From positions 310,001 to 374,000 of the forward strand of contig NZ_JABUYL010000001.1 of assembly GCF_014897315.1 (NCBI RefSeq): 64,000 nucleotides of DNA, read 5' to 3'. A program made the position numbers and the translations under genes. Shown piece by piece: positions 31,690-40,737 of this stretch. This DNA is from Proteus sp. FME41. GTDB taxonomy: Bacteria > Pseudomonadota > Gammaproteobacteria > Enterobacterales > Enterobacteriaceae. The number at the start of each line of letters is the position of its first letter. Within the stretch, counting starts at the first letter, position 1. The notes beneath the pieces were generated by a model that ran no database searches, was not told where the DNA came from, and saw only the letters and a program-made list of their open reading frames with translations.

Positions 31690-33074
31690 TGAACCAAGTT
31701 CCGAATAATTTGATGGCGGAACAAAATGTTATTGGAGGACTCCTGCTCGACCCGCAAAGTGACAATGCTCAATCAATTTTCTCACTGCTAAAACCTGAAG
31801 ATTTTTATGCCCAACACCATCAAACTATTTATCTCACCCTGCGAGAAATGTATACCCAACGTATGCCAATAGACATTATGACGGTGACGGATTGTCTGGA
31901 GTCAAAAGGGCGAATTAATCAATCAGGTGGTTTTGCCTATCTCGCTGAAATAGCAAGAGAAATACCGAGTATTGCTAACATTATGGCTTATGCGAAAAAA
32001 ATTCGAGAGTGTTCTGCACAGCGTTTTGTTATCGAAAAGACGGTTGAAATTCAAAATCTCATGATGGTGCCAAGTGAGTTAAGTTTTACGGATAAAATTG
32101 AACAGGCACAACGCTTGCTTGATGAAGCTACGTCGTTTGGAAAAATGGGGAGAAAAACAGGATTACGCCGAATTGATGATGTGTTGGATGATGTTTTTAC
32201 CGACATTTGTGACCGACAAGATAACCCAGAGAAACATCGAGGATTAAAAACGGGATTTAAAGATTTTGACCGCCTATTAAGCCCGAAACAGATTGTCATC
32301 GGTTCACTGTTCGTGATTGGTGCTCGTCCTAAGATGGGAAAAACAACCGTTCTCACTGAAATGGCAAAAAATGTTTCACAATAAGGTAAGCCTATATTGC
32401 TGTTCAGCATGGAGATGACAGACAAACAGCTTGTTGAACGGACACTAGCCCAACAAACCCAAATTAATTCAGATAAATTTTACCAAAAGTTAGAAGAGCA
32501 TGAATGGGATAGGCTTTGCAGTGCCATCGGTCGCCTTAAAGATGAGCCGAATATTTGGGTGGATGATACACCAGGCATGTCCTTACAGCATATTCGCTCT
32601 GAAAGTCGGAAAATCAAACGCAAAGTCGGTGATATTGGGTTTATTGGTGTCGATTACCTCACTCTGATGCAAGCGGGAAAAGCTGACCGTAATGATATTG
32701 CCTATGGTGAAATCACTAAGGGGCTAAAAATATTGGCAAAAGAGCTCAATACGGTGGTTGTGTTGCTTGTGCAACTGAATCGAGGATTAGAAAACAGGGC
32801 AGATAAACGTCCCGTACCAAGTGATTCAAGAGACACAGGACAAATCGAGCAAGATTGTGATTATTGGTTAGGCATTTATCGTGATGCGGTGTACCACGAT
32901 AATGCGGATGAAACGCTGACCGAAATGATTTTAAGGCTTAATCGACACGGTAAAACAGGCACCGTGTATGTTGACCAACAAGGATTGAGTATTACACCGG
33001 TCGATCAATATATGGCTGCTTATCGCGCTCAACCGAAACGAGAGCCTAAAAGGTATTGTGAAAAATCGTTTTAA
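31686..33074 (+). pseudogene. DnaB-type replicative helicase interrupted by in-frame stop
   Basis: Two open stretches in the same frame, 31686-32384 and 32397-33074, are separated only by TAA at 32382-32384. Read through, the protein is a full DnaB-like helicase of about 460 aa: N-terminal domain (about 10-110), Walker A GARPKMGKTT just before the stop, then LFSMEMTDKQLVERTL, Walker B IGVDYLTLM and the arginine-finger region. CAA, GAA or AAA to TAA would explain it. The N-terminal piece alone lacks most of the motor. Loss of function, or readthrough of TAA; I favour loss. Confidence 0.88.
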
Positions 33075-33099
33075 CTCATGAAAGTAAAAAGGAGACCTC

Positions 33100-33549
33100 G
33101 TGACAGATGATATCTGTCTCCATAAATCCAATCTCAACAGTATTTTCAAAGTGCTCTCCGAAATCGTGACAACAGGTAAACGCTATCGCATCAAAATCAC
33201 CGAGTGGCGTGATTTAAGAACCATACCAATGAATAAAACATGGCGTATGTGGATGGAAACCACAGGCGAGTGGTTACGTGCACGTGGCGTTGTTATCGAT
33301 ATTAAAAATGGTGTCGGTGAAATCGTTTTATCAAAGCCCATTACTAATGAGGAAACGCATGAATATTTCGTTGGACATTGGTTAGGGCGCAATGAAAACG
33401 GTGAGCGTGAAAAAACCAGCAAGATGGATAAGGCAAGGATGCTTTACATGATGGAGAAACATGAACAATGGTGCATTGAGAAGGGAATTCCGATCATCAT
33501 TCCTAGCAATTCTGAATATATGAATTTGAAAAGAAATCAAGAGGAATAA
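33100..33549 (+). CDS. Uncharacterised nin-region protein
   Basis: 149 aa, starting at GTG with AAGGAG 6 bases upstream. Tryptophan-rich (KTWRMWMETTGEWLRARG; FVGHWLG) and ending in a conserved-looking SEYMNL. It sits where NinB/Orf-type recombination mediators are found, and the pattern is vaguely NinB-like, but I cannot assign it. Confidence 0.6.
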   Translation: MTDDICLHKSNLNSIFKVLSEIVTTGKRYRIKITEWRDLRTIPMNKTWRMWMETTGEWLRARGVVIDIKNGVGEIVLSKPITNEETHEYFVGHWLGRNENGEREKTSKMDKARMLYMMEKHEQWCIEKGIPIIIPSNSEYMNLKRNQEE

Positions 33550-33579
33550 TTGCTGATGGACAAATCAAAGGAAAACATA

Positions 33580-34221
33580 ATGAAGTCGCTAAGGCGACGG
33601 CGCTGTAAAATATGTAGAGAATGGTTTCATCCTAAATACAGTAATATTTGGTGGTGTTGCCCAGAACACGGCGCAGAACTGGCAATAAAACGAAGGAATA
33701 AGGAAAAAGAAAAAGCGTTAGTAAAACTCAAAAAGGCACAAAGAGAAAAGGAAATCAAAGCAAGAGACAAACTCAAAGCCCGCAAGTTAGCAGTAAAACC
33801 TACCTCATATTTTATCAAACAAGCTCAAACTGCGTTTAATCAATATATCAGGCTCAGAGATCATGATGAGCCTTGTATTAGTTGTGGTGAAACTAATCCT
33901 CCAGATTTACATGGAGGACAATGGGATTGTGGCCATTTCTTATCTGTGGGTTCACACCCTGAGCTGAGATTTGATGAACGTAATGCATATAAGCAATGTA
34001 AATCATGTAATGGTGGAGCAGGGCGGTTTACGCATAAAAATGCCAGTGTAAGTCAAAAGTATGAGGAAAAACTTATCGAAAAATTTGGTCAAGAATTAGT
34101 TGATTGGCTACGAGGGCCTCATGAGCTTCCGAATTGGCGACGCGAAGATTATATCCAGATACGAGATAAATACAGAGAGAAGGTCAGGCAATTAAAACGA
34201 GAAAGAGAGATGAAGGTGTAA
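33580..34221 (+). CDS. ninG: Recombination protein NinG (Rap)
   Basis: Holliday-junction/branched-DNA endonuclease of lambdoid phages. RRRRCKICREWFHPKYSNIWWCCPEHG is the NinG N-terminal zinc motif (key residues C..C..WWC.P.H), followed by a charged coiled coil and the nuclease part PCISCGETNPP...WDCGHFLSVG...FDERNAYKQCKSCN. I start at MKSLRRRRC, which fits lambda NinG and has AAAGGA 8 bases upstream; an ATG 24 bases earlier is possible. Confidence 0.92.
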   Translation: MKSLRRRRCKICREWFHPKYSNIWWCCPEHGAELAIKRRNKEKEKALVKLKKAQREKEIKARDKLKARKLAVKPTSYFIKQAQTAFNQYIRLRDHDEPCISCGETNPPDLHGGQWDCGHFLSVGSHPELRFDERNAYKQCKSCNGGAGRFTHKNASVSQKYEEKLIEKFGQELVDWLRGPHELPNWRREDYIQIRDKYREKVRQLKREREMKV

Positions 34222-34270
34222 TTGATTAATTAATAGGCAACAAGGTAACAAATGGTTTGGAGAAGTCTGT

Positions 34271-34669
34271 ATGAGAGATATGCAGGAAGTTTTATCACGT
34301 TGGGGAGCGTGGTCAGCTAATGAGGGAAATAGTATCGATTACTCATCAATTGCCGCAGGTTTTAAAGGATTAATTCCAAGTTCAAGACGAAGCCGAGAGC
34401 AATGTTCAGATGATGATGGTTTAAAAATAAATAAAGCGCTATTACATTTAAAGGTAAATAATAGTTACTTATTTCAGCTGGTTATTATGTACTATGTGAA
34501 GAATTATCCTTTACGCTCAATGGCTTCAAAACTCGGTATTTCTCATAATGAAGTGGCTAAGCGATTGCAGACAGCGGAAGGATTTATTGAGGGGTGTCTA
34601 TCGGTTGATAACGTAAAATTAGATATGGATAAAATAATTAGAAAACACAACATTTATAGTCTTGCGTAA
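34271..34669 (+). CDS. Q: Antitermination protein Q (phage 82/21 type)
   Basis: 132 aa. The pattern MRDMQEVLSRWGAW...YSSIAAGFKGLIPSSRRSREQCSDDDGL... and LRSMASKLGISHNEVAKRLQTAEGFIEGCL is the late antiterminator family of phage 82-like Q. It loads on RNA polymerase at pR' to express lysis and structural genes. Here an accessory block of about 7.5 kb separates Q from the lysis genes. Confidence 0.93.
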   Translation: MRDMQEVLSRWGAWSANEGNSIDYSSIAAGFKGLIPSSRRSREQCSDDDGLKINKALLHLKVNNSYLFQLVIMYYVKNYPLRSMASKLGISHNEVAKRLQTAEGFIEGCLSVDNVKLDMDKIIRKHNIYSLA

Positions 34670-34827
34670 TTACAAAGCACAATATATTGTGTTAATAATG
34701 ATTTTAATGTTACATGACTTATCTATTGAAAACCTCGTGAGTATAACGGGGTTGTATTAAGACTTCCTAAATTTCAATTCTATTTTACAAGACAAATGCT
34801 TTTCTGTGAATTTATCCAGTTATTTTC

Positions 34828-34856
34828 TTGTTTTTTAACCTCAAATGAGGTATAAA
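34828..34856 (+). promoter_or_regulatory. Promoter with palindromic operator for the second Xre-ImmA pair
   Basis: TTGTTT (34828-34833), 17-bp spacer, TATAAA (34851-34856). Between the boxes lies ACCTCA-AA-TGAGGT (34838-34851), a perfect 6-bp inverted repeat, the expected place for repression by a helix-turn-helix protein such as the one encoded at 35615. Confidence 0.65.
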
Positions 34857-34885
34857 AAATAGAAAATTATAGCGAGGCTAATTTG

Positions 34886-35605
34886 ATGCAAGCATTTAAT
34901 CTTACAAAACCTACAGTGTTGTCAGATTCTGATGTGGTGGAATCTTACTTACAATCTATGAATCTTAGTCTTCACGATCTTACCCGCATTTTTGAACGGG
35001 GTCTATCCGGGCGTTATTCAACAACGCGAAATCACCCTTTAATTTCTAGAGGGCAGTATTTTTATGGAGAAGCAGTGAGTGGAGCTAGGGATATTCTTGC
35101 ATCTAGGGGATATAAAGGATTATCTCTAAGAAATGTTGAATTGACGGTTGATAAAAATCACGCAATTTATATTTGTCGTGGCTGTAATCAAACGGGGCTT
35201 ATTAATGGATATCCAGAATCCCGTATGAAAAAAGGGGATTTTACCTGTGATTTAATGGGGCTTATTCGCAATAATAATCCTGGTCAAGGCATATTAGAAC
35301 TGAACGATAATCAACTAAAAATAGATTTTGGCCTTTCGAATGAAGACATTACCCCACCTTTACCTAATAAAATTGGATTAGATTTATGGTTTTTGTTGTA
35401 TGATTTCGATAAGACTGACGAATATGGGCGTGTTGGTATTCGAGCCGAACTTTCGAGACCAATTTCTTATAATGATAGGAATATAGTAAATAGTTTTTCT
35501 ACACGTTTGATATTAGATATTCACCAACCAGAACCGATTATCCAAGGTAGAGATACACCACAGTTTACCCAGGATATTGAACTTGATATTTCCAAAGTAG
35601 GTTAA
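34886..35605 (+). CDS. Unknown protein co-transcribed with Xre-ImmA
   Basis: 239 aa, no membrane segment or signal peptide. Mixed alpha/beta; a CRGC motif occurs near residue 97. The start is ATG, directly preceded by an in-frame TTG; GCGAGG lies upstream. It ends 9 bases before the Xre-ImmA gene, so the pair forms an operon behind an operator-bearing promoter. No family recognised; by context it could be the effector or the substrate of the peptidase. Confidence 0.7.
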   Translation: MQAFNLTKPTVLSDSDVVESYLQSMNLSLHDLTRIFERGLSGRYSTTRNHPLISRGQYFYGEAVSGARDILASRGYKGLSLRNVELTVDKNHAIYICRGCNQTGLINGYPESRMKKGDFTCDLMGLIRNNNPGQGILELNDNQLKIDFGLSNEDITPPLPNKIGLDLWFLLYDFDKTDEYGRVGIRAELSRPISYNDRNIVNSFSTRLILDIHQPEPIIQGRDTPQFTQDIELDISKVG

Positions 35606-35614
35606 GTATGTACC

Positions 35615-36727
35615 ATGTTTAATTCAGAGTGTTTGCGTATAGCCAGAGAGCGGAGAGGCTTGACACAAAGGGCGTTAGCTGAGGAGGCAGGATTAACTAG
35701 TAAGACAATTTCTAATTATGAAAAAGCAGGTATTTTTGAGCCTATTGCAAGTGATAGCATGGAGAGGATATCAGCTGTTCTTGGTTATCCCATAGAGTTT
35801 TTTCTTGATAGAGATATCCCTTCTTTATCAACAGAAGCTGTGAGTTTTCGCGCAATGACAAAACTGAGTGCTCAAAAAAGAGATTCGGCGCTTAGTGCTG
35901 GAAAGTTGGCGCAAGAGTTGTCCATGTGGATTGATAATAAGTTTACCTTACCTAAGGTAAATGTGCCTAATTGTAGTTTTGATAGCTACTTAGAACCAGA
36001 ACATGCTGCTAGAGCTGTTAGAGAAAGTTGGGGTATAGGTGAGTTATCAATATCTAATGTAATTCATTTGCTTGAAGCCAATGGTATAAAAGTTTTTTCT
36101 TTAGCTGAAAATTGTCTTGAAGTTGATGCTTTTTCATTCTGGATGGATGAAAAACCTTTTGTACTTTTAAATACAATGAAAACACCGGAACGTAGTCGTT
36201 TTGATGCGGCGCATGAATTAGGTCATTTAGTTCTTCATAAACATTCTAGTAATAATGGGCGACAAGCTGAATTAGATGCAGATCGTTTTGCATCAGCATT
36301 TCTAATGCCTGAGCGTAGTATTTTAGCGACAATTCCAAGAATGCCTCCATTAGAATTATTAATTTCCATGAAAAAGAATTGGAAAGTTTCTTTAGCCGCG
36401 TTGGTACGGCGTACATTTGATGTTGGGTTATCTAGTGAATGGCATTATAGACAATTATCTATTGAGTTAGCTCGGCGTGGTTATCGAACTAGTGAACCTG
36501 AAGGAATGCCAGGACGTGAAAAATCCTTAATATTAGATAAGGTATTTTCTACATTACGTTCTCAAGGGGTTAAACGAGGTGAAATATTAAAACAATTAAG
36601 ATTACCAATTGATGAGCTGAGTGCATTGACTTTTAATAATAATTTCTTTATGGAAGCAATTAGTGGTAATGAAGACATACAGAGATCTAAAAATAAATTC
36701 ACACCAAAATTACAATTAATTAAGTAA
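35615..36727 (+). CDS. Xre HTH + ImmA/IrrE metallopeptidase
   Basis: 370 aa. Canonical Xre helix-turn-helix (about 8-60: RERRGLTQRALAEEAGLTSK), then an ImmA/IrrE domain with HELGH at 200-204 and AELDADRFASAFLMP further on (third ligand), and a long C-terminal extension (about 270-370). Unrelated in detail to the copy at 27938. Likely autorepressor and protease controlling its upstream partner. Followed by a terminator, so the two genes form a closed unit. Confidence 0.85.
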   Translation: MFNSECLRIARERRGLTQRALAEEAGLTSKTISNYEKAGIFEPIASDSMERISAVLGYPIEFFLDRDIPSLSTEAVSFRAMTKLSAQKRDSALSAGKLAQELSMWIDNKFTLPKVNVPNCSFDSYLEPEHAARAVRESWGIGELSISNVIHLLEANGIKVFSLAENCLEVDAFSFWMDEKPFVLLNTMKTPERSRFDAAHELGHLVLHKHSSNNGRQAELDADRFASAFLMPERSILATIPRMPPLELLISMKKNWKVSLAALVRRTFDVGLSSEWHYRQLSIELARRGYRTSEPEGMPGREKSLILDKVFSTLRSQGVKRGEILKQLRLPIDELSALTFNNNFFMEAISGNEDIQRSKNKFTPKLQLIK

Positions 36728-36744
36728 TTGTTATCGTATGTATA

Positions 36745-36777
36745 TATGGCTACTTATATTTTTTATATGTAGCCATA
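36745..36777 (+). terminator. Terminator after second Xre-ImmA gene
   Basis: TATGGCTAC / GTAGCCATA nine-bp stem with an inner A/T pairing and a T-rich tail. Confidence 0.8.
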
Positions 36778-36959
36778 ATTGCTTTTGTCAAAAATTCTAA
36801 ATAGCCTAAATTCTGTCTAGGTAGTAACATCCTAGTTCAGTGACAGATTATGTTCTAGTTATTAGATATGTTAATGACTCTATAATTTGGGATATTGGTT
36901 TACATAACTAGACGTTATTGTAGTAACTGCCGTGATATAGATCGCATCCACAGCGGATG

Positions 36960-36988
36960 TTGACTTTTTATGCGGTTTAAGCTATAAA
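36960..36988 (+). promoter_or_regulatory. Promoter of the small gene at 37016
   Basis: TTGACT (36960-36965), 17-bp spacer, TATAAA (36983-36988). The ATG follows 27 bp later after GGGGGAT. Confidence 0.65.
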
Positions 36989-37015
36989 GCATGTTAGCAT
37001 TGTGGGGGATATTGA

Positions 37016-37216
37016 ATGAAAAAATATGGTGCAGTAAAATTTGAACTCAGAAATAGTGATGATGCGGCATATGAACTGACTGAAGATGAAATGATCTCAA
37101 TTATTTATAATACGATGGTTAATTCAATGTACCTTGAAGGAGATAGGGCTCCTTTTGAAGGACAGAACCCTATAGAAACGATTCATTCTTTTGAAAAATC
37201 TTATTGTCACTATTAA
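37016..37216 (+). CDS. Small acidic protein, candidate Fic antitoxin
   Basis: 66 aa, acidic, well expressed by the look of its promoter and GGGGGAT ribosome binding site. S37-M-Y-L-E41-G42 fits the Fic-inhibitory motif (S/T)xxxE(G/N), and the setting AxxxSMYLEGDRAPF resembles VbhA-type antitoxins (SVRLEG..P). The fic gene ends 7 bp away on the other strand. Convergent placement differs from the usual vbhA-vbhT operon, so the assignment is inferred. Confidence 0.55.
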   Translation: MKKYGAVKFELRNSDDAAYELTEDEMISIIYNTMVNSMYLEGDRAPFEGQNPIETIHSFEKSYCHY

Positions 37217-37223
37217 AAAATAT

Positions 37224-38312
37224 TTATTTTGTTTTTTGTTCAATTTTTTTTGTTATCTCTGTAAGTGAAAAGAAGATAATTCGGTAGAGATACCTGTTAT
37301 TTGAATCGTAAATAGATTTTCTAACTGCATAATGATAGAACGTTTTGCTTTTTTTATTACCATTTAGTTTAAATAAATCCATATGGAAACCCATAGACAT
37401 AGATAATATCAGCAAATACATCCTGATGGCGCGTCCATTACCATCCTCAAAAGGATGGATCCATGCCAGTTCTTTATGCAATTCGGTTAGTAACATCGCT
37501 AAGCTTTCTTTAGTTCGGATCTTTTCTAACCTTGGTTTTGATACTCGTCGAAAACAGGATCTCATGGATTTAGTAATGTCTCTTGATGGTAGAGTTTCTC
37601 TATTTCTATCCCCAACCACAACATCATGTGTTCTATATATGCCTCCCCATGGATAAAGTATTGCAAACATGGCATGGTGAACATCGCGGAATGCTAGTTC
37701 AGCCAGCGGAAGCTGGCGTTTGCTGTATTTTTCGCGAATAATTCTTAGTGTATTTAAATTGCCAAGAAGAAACTCAACTGCATCTATTTGATATTTGTAT
37801 TTTATTTTTAACAAGTTGTTGGTTGGAGCGATGTACTCATGGCGATCATTAATTCCGTCACTAAGGAAAAAAACAGGTGATGATTCGCTATGGAGAACTT
37901 TTATTGTTGTACCATCAATTCTGGTATCCAGTGATATTCTTGTTATCTCTAATGTTTTTTTATCTCCAAGAAAAAATAACCCAGTGACATATCCAAAAAT
38001 GAAAGACTCTTCATTATGTGTGAATTTTCGATGCACCATGACGGAATCTCCAAGTTGAATTTCTCCTTTGGGTTCCCTAGAGTGAGTAATGTATTCACAA
38101 TCCATGGATAGGAGCCAAGGAGCATTCTTGATAGTTCCTTTTCCTCTAATGATTTCTCGGGTTTTCTTATTCCAGAAAAAATGCTCTATATGACCATCAT
38201 TAATCACTTTTTTTAGGTGAATAATGTTGACATTATAGATGTTGCAGAGCTCTGAGGCAGATTTATATACGGTTTCGCCATGGTAGAGCCAACCAATCTT
38301 ATAAATATTCAT
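37224..38312 (-). CDS. Fic-domain adenylyltransferase
   Basis: 362 aa from the ATG with CAGGAG 5 bases upstream. The C-terminal Fic domain has the complete motif HPFEDGNGRAIR (about residues 286-297), with catalytic His, the anion-binding Asp/Gly and both arginines; the flap region precedes it. Fic proteins transfer AMP (or related groups) to Thr/Ser/Tyr of targets. The N-terminal ~170 residues are of unknown fold. I see no inhibitory SxxxEG motif inside the protein, so control in trans is expected. Confidence 0.87.
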   Translation of the reverse strand: MNIYKIGWLYHGETVYKSASELCNIYNVNIIHLKKVINDGHIEHFFWNKKTREIIRGKGTIKNAPWLLSMDCEYITHSREPKGEIQLGDSVMVHRKFTHNEESFIFGYVTGLFFLGDKKTLEITRISLDTRIDGTTIKVLHSESSPVFFLSDGINDRHEYIAPTNNLLKIKYKYQIDAVEFLLGNLNTLRIIREKYSKRQLPLAELAFRDVHHAMFAILYPWGGIYRTHDVVVGDRNRETLPSRDITKSMRSCFRRVSKPRLEKIRTKESLAMLLTELHKELAWIHPFEDGNGRAIRMYLLILSMSMGFHMDLFKLNGNKKSKTFYHYAVRKSIYDSNNRYLYRIIFFSLTEITKKIEQKTK

Positions 38313-38753
38313 TAATGCTCCTGTCTGAAAACAGGCTTTAATCATACTATATAATTGATTATCCAGTCATCTTTGTATTCAAAATAGTGATGGCACGACG
38401 GTATAATTTGAAACGGCGGAAGCTAACCACAATTATACAATGATATAGTTTCTCTTATGGGATGGATTCTATACAGACTATGCTTCTGCTATTGATTCTA
38501 CCAGCTTTAAGTTTTGTTATTATCAGCTCTAGCCGTAGTACAAAATTGGGATCTATCTCTTAGTATTTATTAATACGTTTTCCAGTTTATTACTTACTAT
38601 ATTAAGAACTTGTCGTTCCAACATTTCATGTGAAATTATCTCATTGTAAAAAGAAAGATGAGTAACCAATTAAGAGTTTTTTCAGTTATAGGGGACTCTT
38701 TTTAGGGGAAGTGGACAATAGGAAGTAAGCCTATCGCATCACCTGTGTAGACT
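38313..38753. other. Intergenic region between fic and sHSP remnant
   Basis: About 440 bp without a credible open frame. It must hold the fic promoter at its left end. It looks like decayed sequence; the missing N-terminal part of the sHSP gene is not recognisable here. Confidence 0.4.
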
Positions 38754-39080
38754 TATAACCTGAAACAGATTGATGATAACCATTATGAATTGACAGTAAG
38801 TGTGCCTGGATATCAAGAAAATGACTTATCGGTTTCATTGAAAGGAAGCCGTTTATTGATTGAAGGGAAAAAAGAAGAAAAATCAGAAGAAGACAATGAT
38901 AAATGGATCCACCGAGGCATATCTCAAGGGCAATTTACGTTGCAATTTGACCTCGGTAAAAATGTTAAAATAGAAAAAGCCGATTTATCAAGTGGGCTTC
39001 TGACCATCGCTATTGAGTATGAGTTACCTGAAGAAGAAAAACGGCAAACAATAGCGATAGAAAATAAAGACAAAAGATAA
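38754..39080 (+). pseudogene. Small heat-shock protein (Hsp20/IbpA family), 5'-truncated
   Basis: In-frame stretch beginning YNLKQIDDNHYELTVSVPGY, like IbpA [20 protein letters not shown], and continuing through the alpha-crystallin domain to its end. The N-terminal ~40 residues expected before YN are absent and a stop codon precedes it. Expression could only start at internal TTG/GTG codons. Followed by a good terminator. Confidence 0.7.
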
Positions 39081-39096
39081 TTGAATGTGAATAAGA

Positions 39097-39137
39097 TTAA
39101 GGCTACGCATTATGGTGTGTAGCCTTAATTGTTTTTG
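39097..39137 (+). terminator. Terminator after sHSP remnant
   Basis: TTAAGGCTAC / GTAGCCTTAA ten-bp stem followed by TTGTTTTTG. Confidence 0.8.
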
Positions 39138-39649
39138 TGAGGGTTTTTAATTGTATTTGGTCTGAACTAGGGTAGATAGATTGAGAACTGGTTTGAGCGA
39201 GTAGAGGAAGTTAGGGCTACAAGATGACTAATTGAATTGTGGTGATTAAGTGCAGATTATGGACTTCCAAATCACTATGCCTTCTAATTCATCAGTCGCT
39301 GGCTCAGAATTGATAACTAGGTGAGTAATCGTGTCTCTCCTAGAGTTTTTTAAACGGGATGCTGACGGATTATTCCCCGCTACTGATGCTGGAATAATCC
39401 GGACAACGAAGCGGGAGGTTTGTCGTACCATGACTGAATGGTCGACTTATCAAGCTGGAATGTGGTGATCTGATCCTGATATCTGCCAAAAGTTCATCTT
39501 TTGCTATATCAGTCATAAAAATACCAGTATATCATTTGCCAAATGACACGGGTCTTATAAGGACATGTCATGTCCGTGCCCGGCTTAATTGTTTGACTAA
39601 AATCTCAAAATTCATATTGAATAAATACTCTATCGAAAGGAAATTATCA
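39138..39649. other. Non-coding or decayed region
   Basis: Roughly 510 bp. Short open frames on both strands look like remnants, with base composition closer to coding than the AT-rich spacers, but none has a start, a ribosome binding site and a recognisable product. Confidence 0.4.
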
Positions 39650-40159
39650 GTGGAAGTATCTAATTGGATTCAACAAAACATACGACACTCAGCACAACTT
39701 GAACCTAATACACTCGAAGCAGTATCCGATTTCACTCTTATGTGGTCAATTTTTGAGGCTTCAGAAGCTTATAATGAGAATGTTGTAGATCAGATTGGAG
39801 CTTTTTCAAAGCGAGTCGCAAGGTATATGCCATTAGATGCGATCGACTCCCAACTATCATATTGGTCTAAACGCTATATACATGAAAGCGGTGAGCCAAC
39901 AAAGCATTTCGATTACCTCTATTTTAGAGATGATTCACAAACTGAGAAATCACTTGATGTACTAAGAAATAAAGAAACTTCTTTTGAAGATAAAATCGAA
40001 GTGTGCCTCTTAATTGTCTATAGGTATCGAAATAATTTATTTCATGGTATTAAAGACATCACGTTGCTAAATGCCCAAGTAGAAAATCTTCGGAACGCGA
40101 TAGAATTACTACAAATAATTATGCCATATAGCGGAAGATACCTTTTTCTCGGAGCCTAA
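39650..40159 (+). CDS. HEPN-like protein, unknown target
   Basis: 169 aa from GTG with AAAGG about 8 bases upstream; the open frame extends further upstream but without a plausible start. All-helical. RNNLFH (R127-H132 in this numbering), within VYRYRNNLFHG, fits the R-x4-6-H active motif of HEPN ribonucleases. HEPN proteins are common toxins and abortive-infection effectors. No partner overlaps it. Family assignment by motif only. Confidence 0.55.
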   Translation: MEVSNWIQQNIRHSAQLEPNTLEAVSDFTLMWSIFEASEAYNENVVDQIGAFSKRVARYMPLDAIDSQLSYWSKRYIHESGEPTKHFDYLYFRDDSQTEKSLDVLRNKETSFEDKIEVCLLIVYRYRNNLFHGIKDITLLNAQVENLRNAIELLQIIMPYSGRYLFLGA

Positions 40160-40473
40160 TTAGCTATATTTCATTGAATGTAAAGGGTATAAACCCTACT
40201 CAGTTGTTAAACACGAAGTAATAAAATACTAGATTGCCCATCAAATACCCGTATTTCGTAAGTTTGCCAGGCGCAGCTACTCAAATGCAGATGTTAATGT
40301 TGAATTATGAACTACAGGAAAATTTAGCGATGAAACTCGCGAGATGCTGGATAAATATATCGACTCTGTCACTACAACTAGATTTAGCCTTGAATTATAG
40401 CAGTCTTGGGTCAAATCTGAGCGGAATATCTAAATTATAAGTATAAAAGAATTACCCAACACAAAATAAAAAA

Positions 40474-40503
40474 ATGCCGATACGCTAGGAGTCATATCGG
40501 CAT
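40474..40503 (-). terminator. Strong hairpin, terminator on minus strand
   Basis: ATGCCGATA / TATCGGCAT perfect nine-bp stem followed on the minus strand by TTTTTTTA. It could end leftward transcripts coming from the gene at 41310. Confidence 0.7.
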
Positions 40504-40575
40504 ATAAAATAAACGCAAGAAGCAATGTAAGTCATGTCGTACTAATTCGTATCAGACCTGTCAATTTGATACATA

Positions 40576-40594
40576 TGTAATGATAATTATTCTC
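40576..40594. promoter_or_regulatory. Fur-box-like sequence
   Basis: TGTAATGATAATTATTCTC matches 15 of 19 positions of the Fur consensus GATAATGATAATCATTATC. It lies about 145 bp upstream of the gene at 40738; no iron gene is nearby. Confidence 0.35.
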
Positions 40595-40737
40595 ATTAAT
40601 ATATTCAACCCTAAATTAAATAAGGTTACTTTGTAGCCTTTTCATCTACGCCAACCACAGAATCAACACCCACTTATACCGTTCACACAAGAGCTGTGAG
40701 TCGGCACCTTATTAACTAAAATAAATCGGTAAATGTT

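Noticed and set aside
39246-39431. 61-aa minus-strand open frame, possibly an AlpA-like remnant on the other strand
   Set aside because: Reading either strand gives only scraps of similarity interrupted by stops; not enough to name.
40234-40440. 68-aa plus-strand open frame
   Set aside because: No ribosome binding site, odd composition, no recognisable domain.
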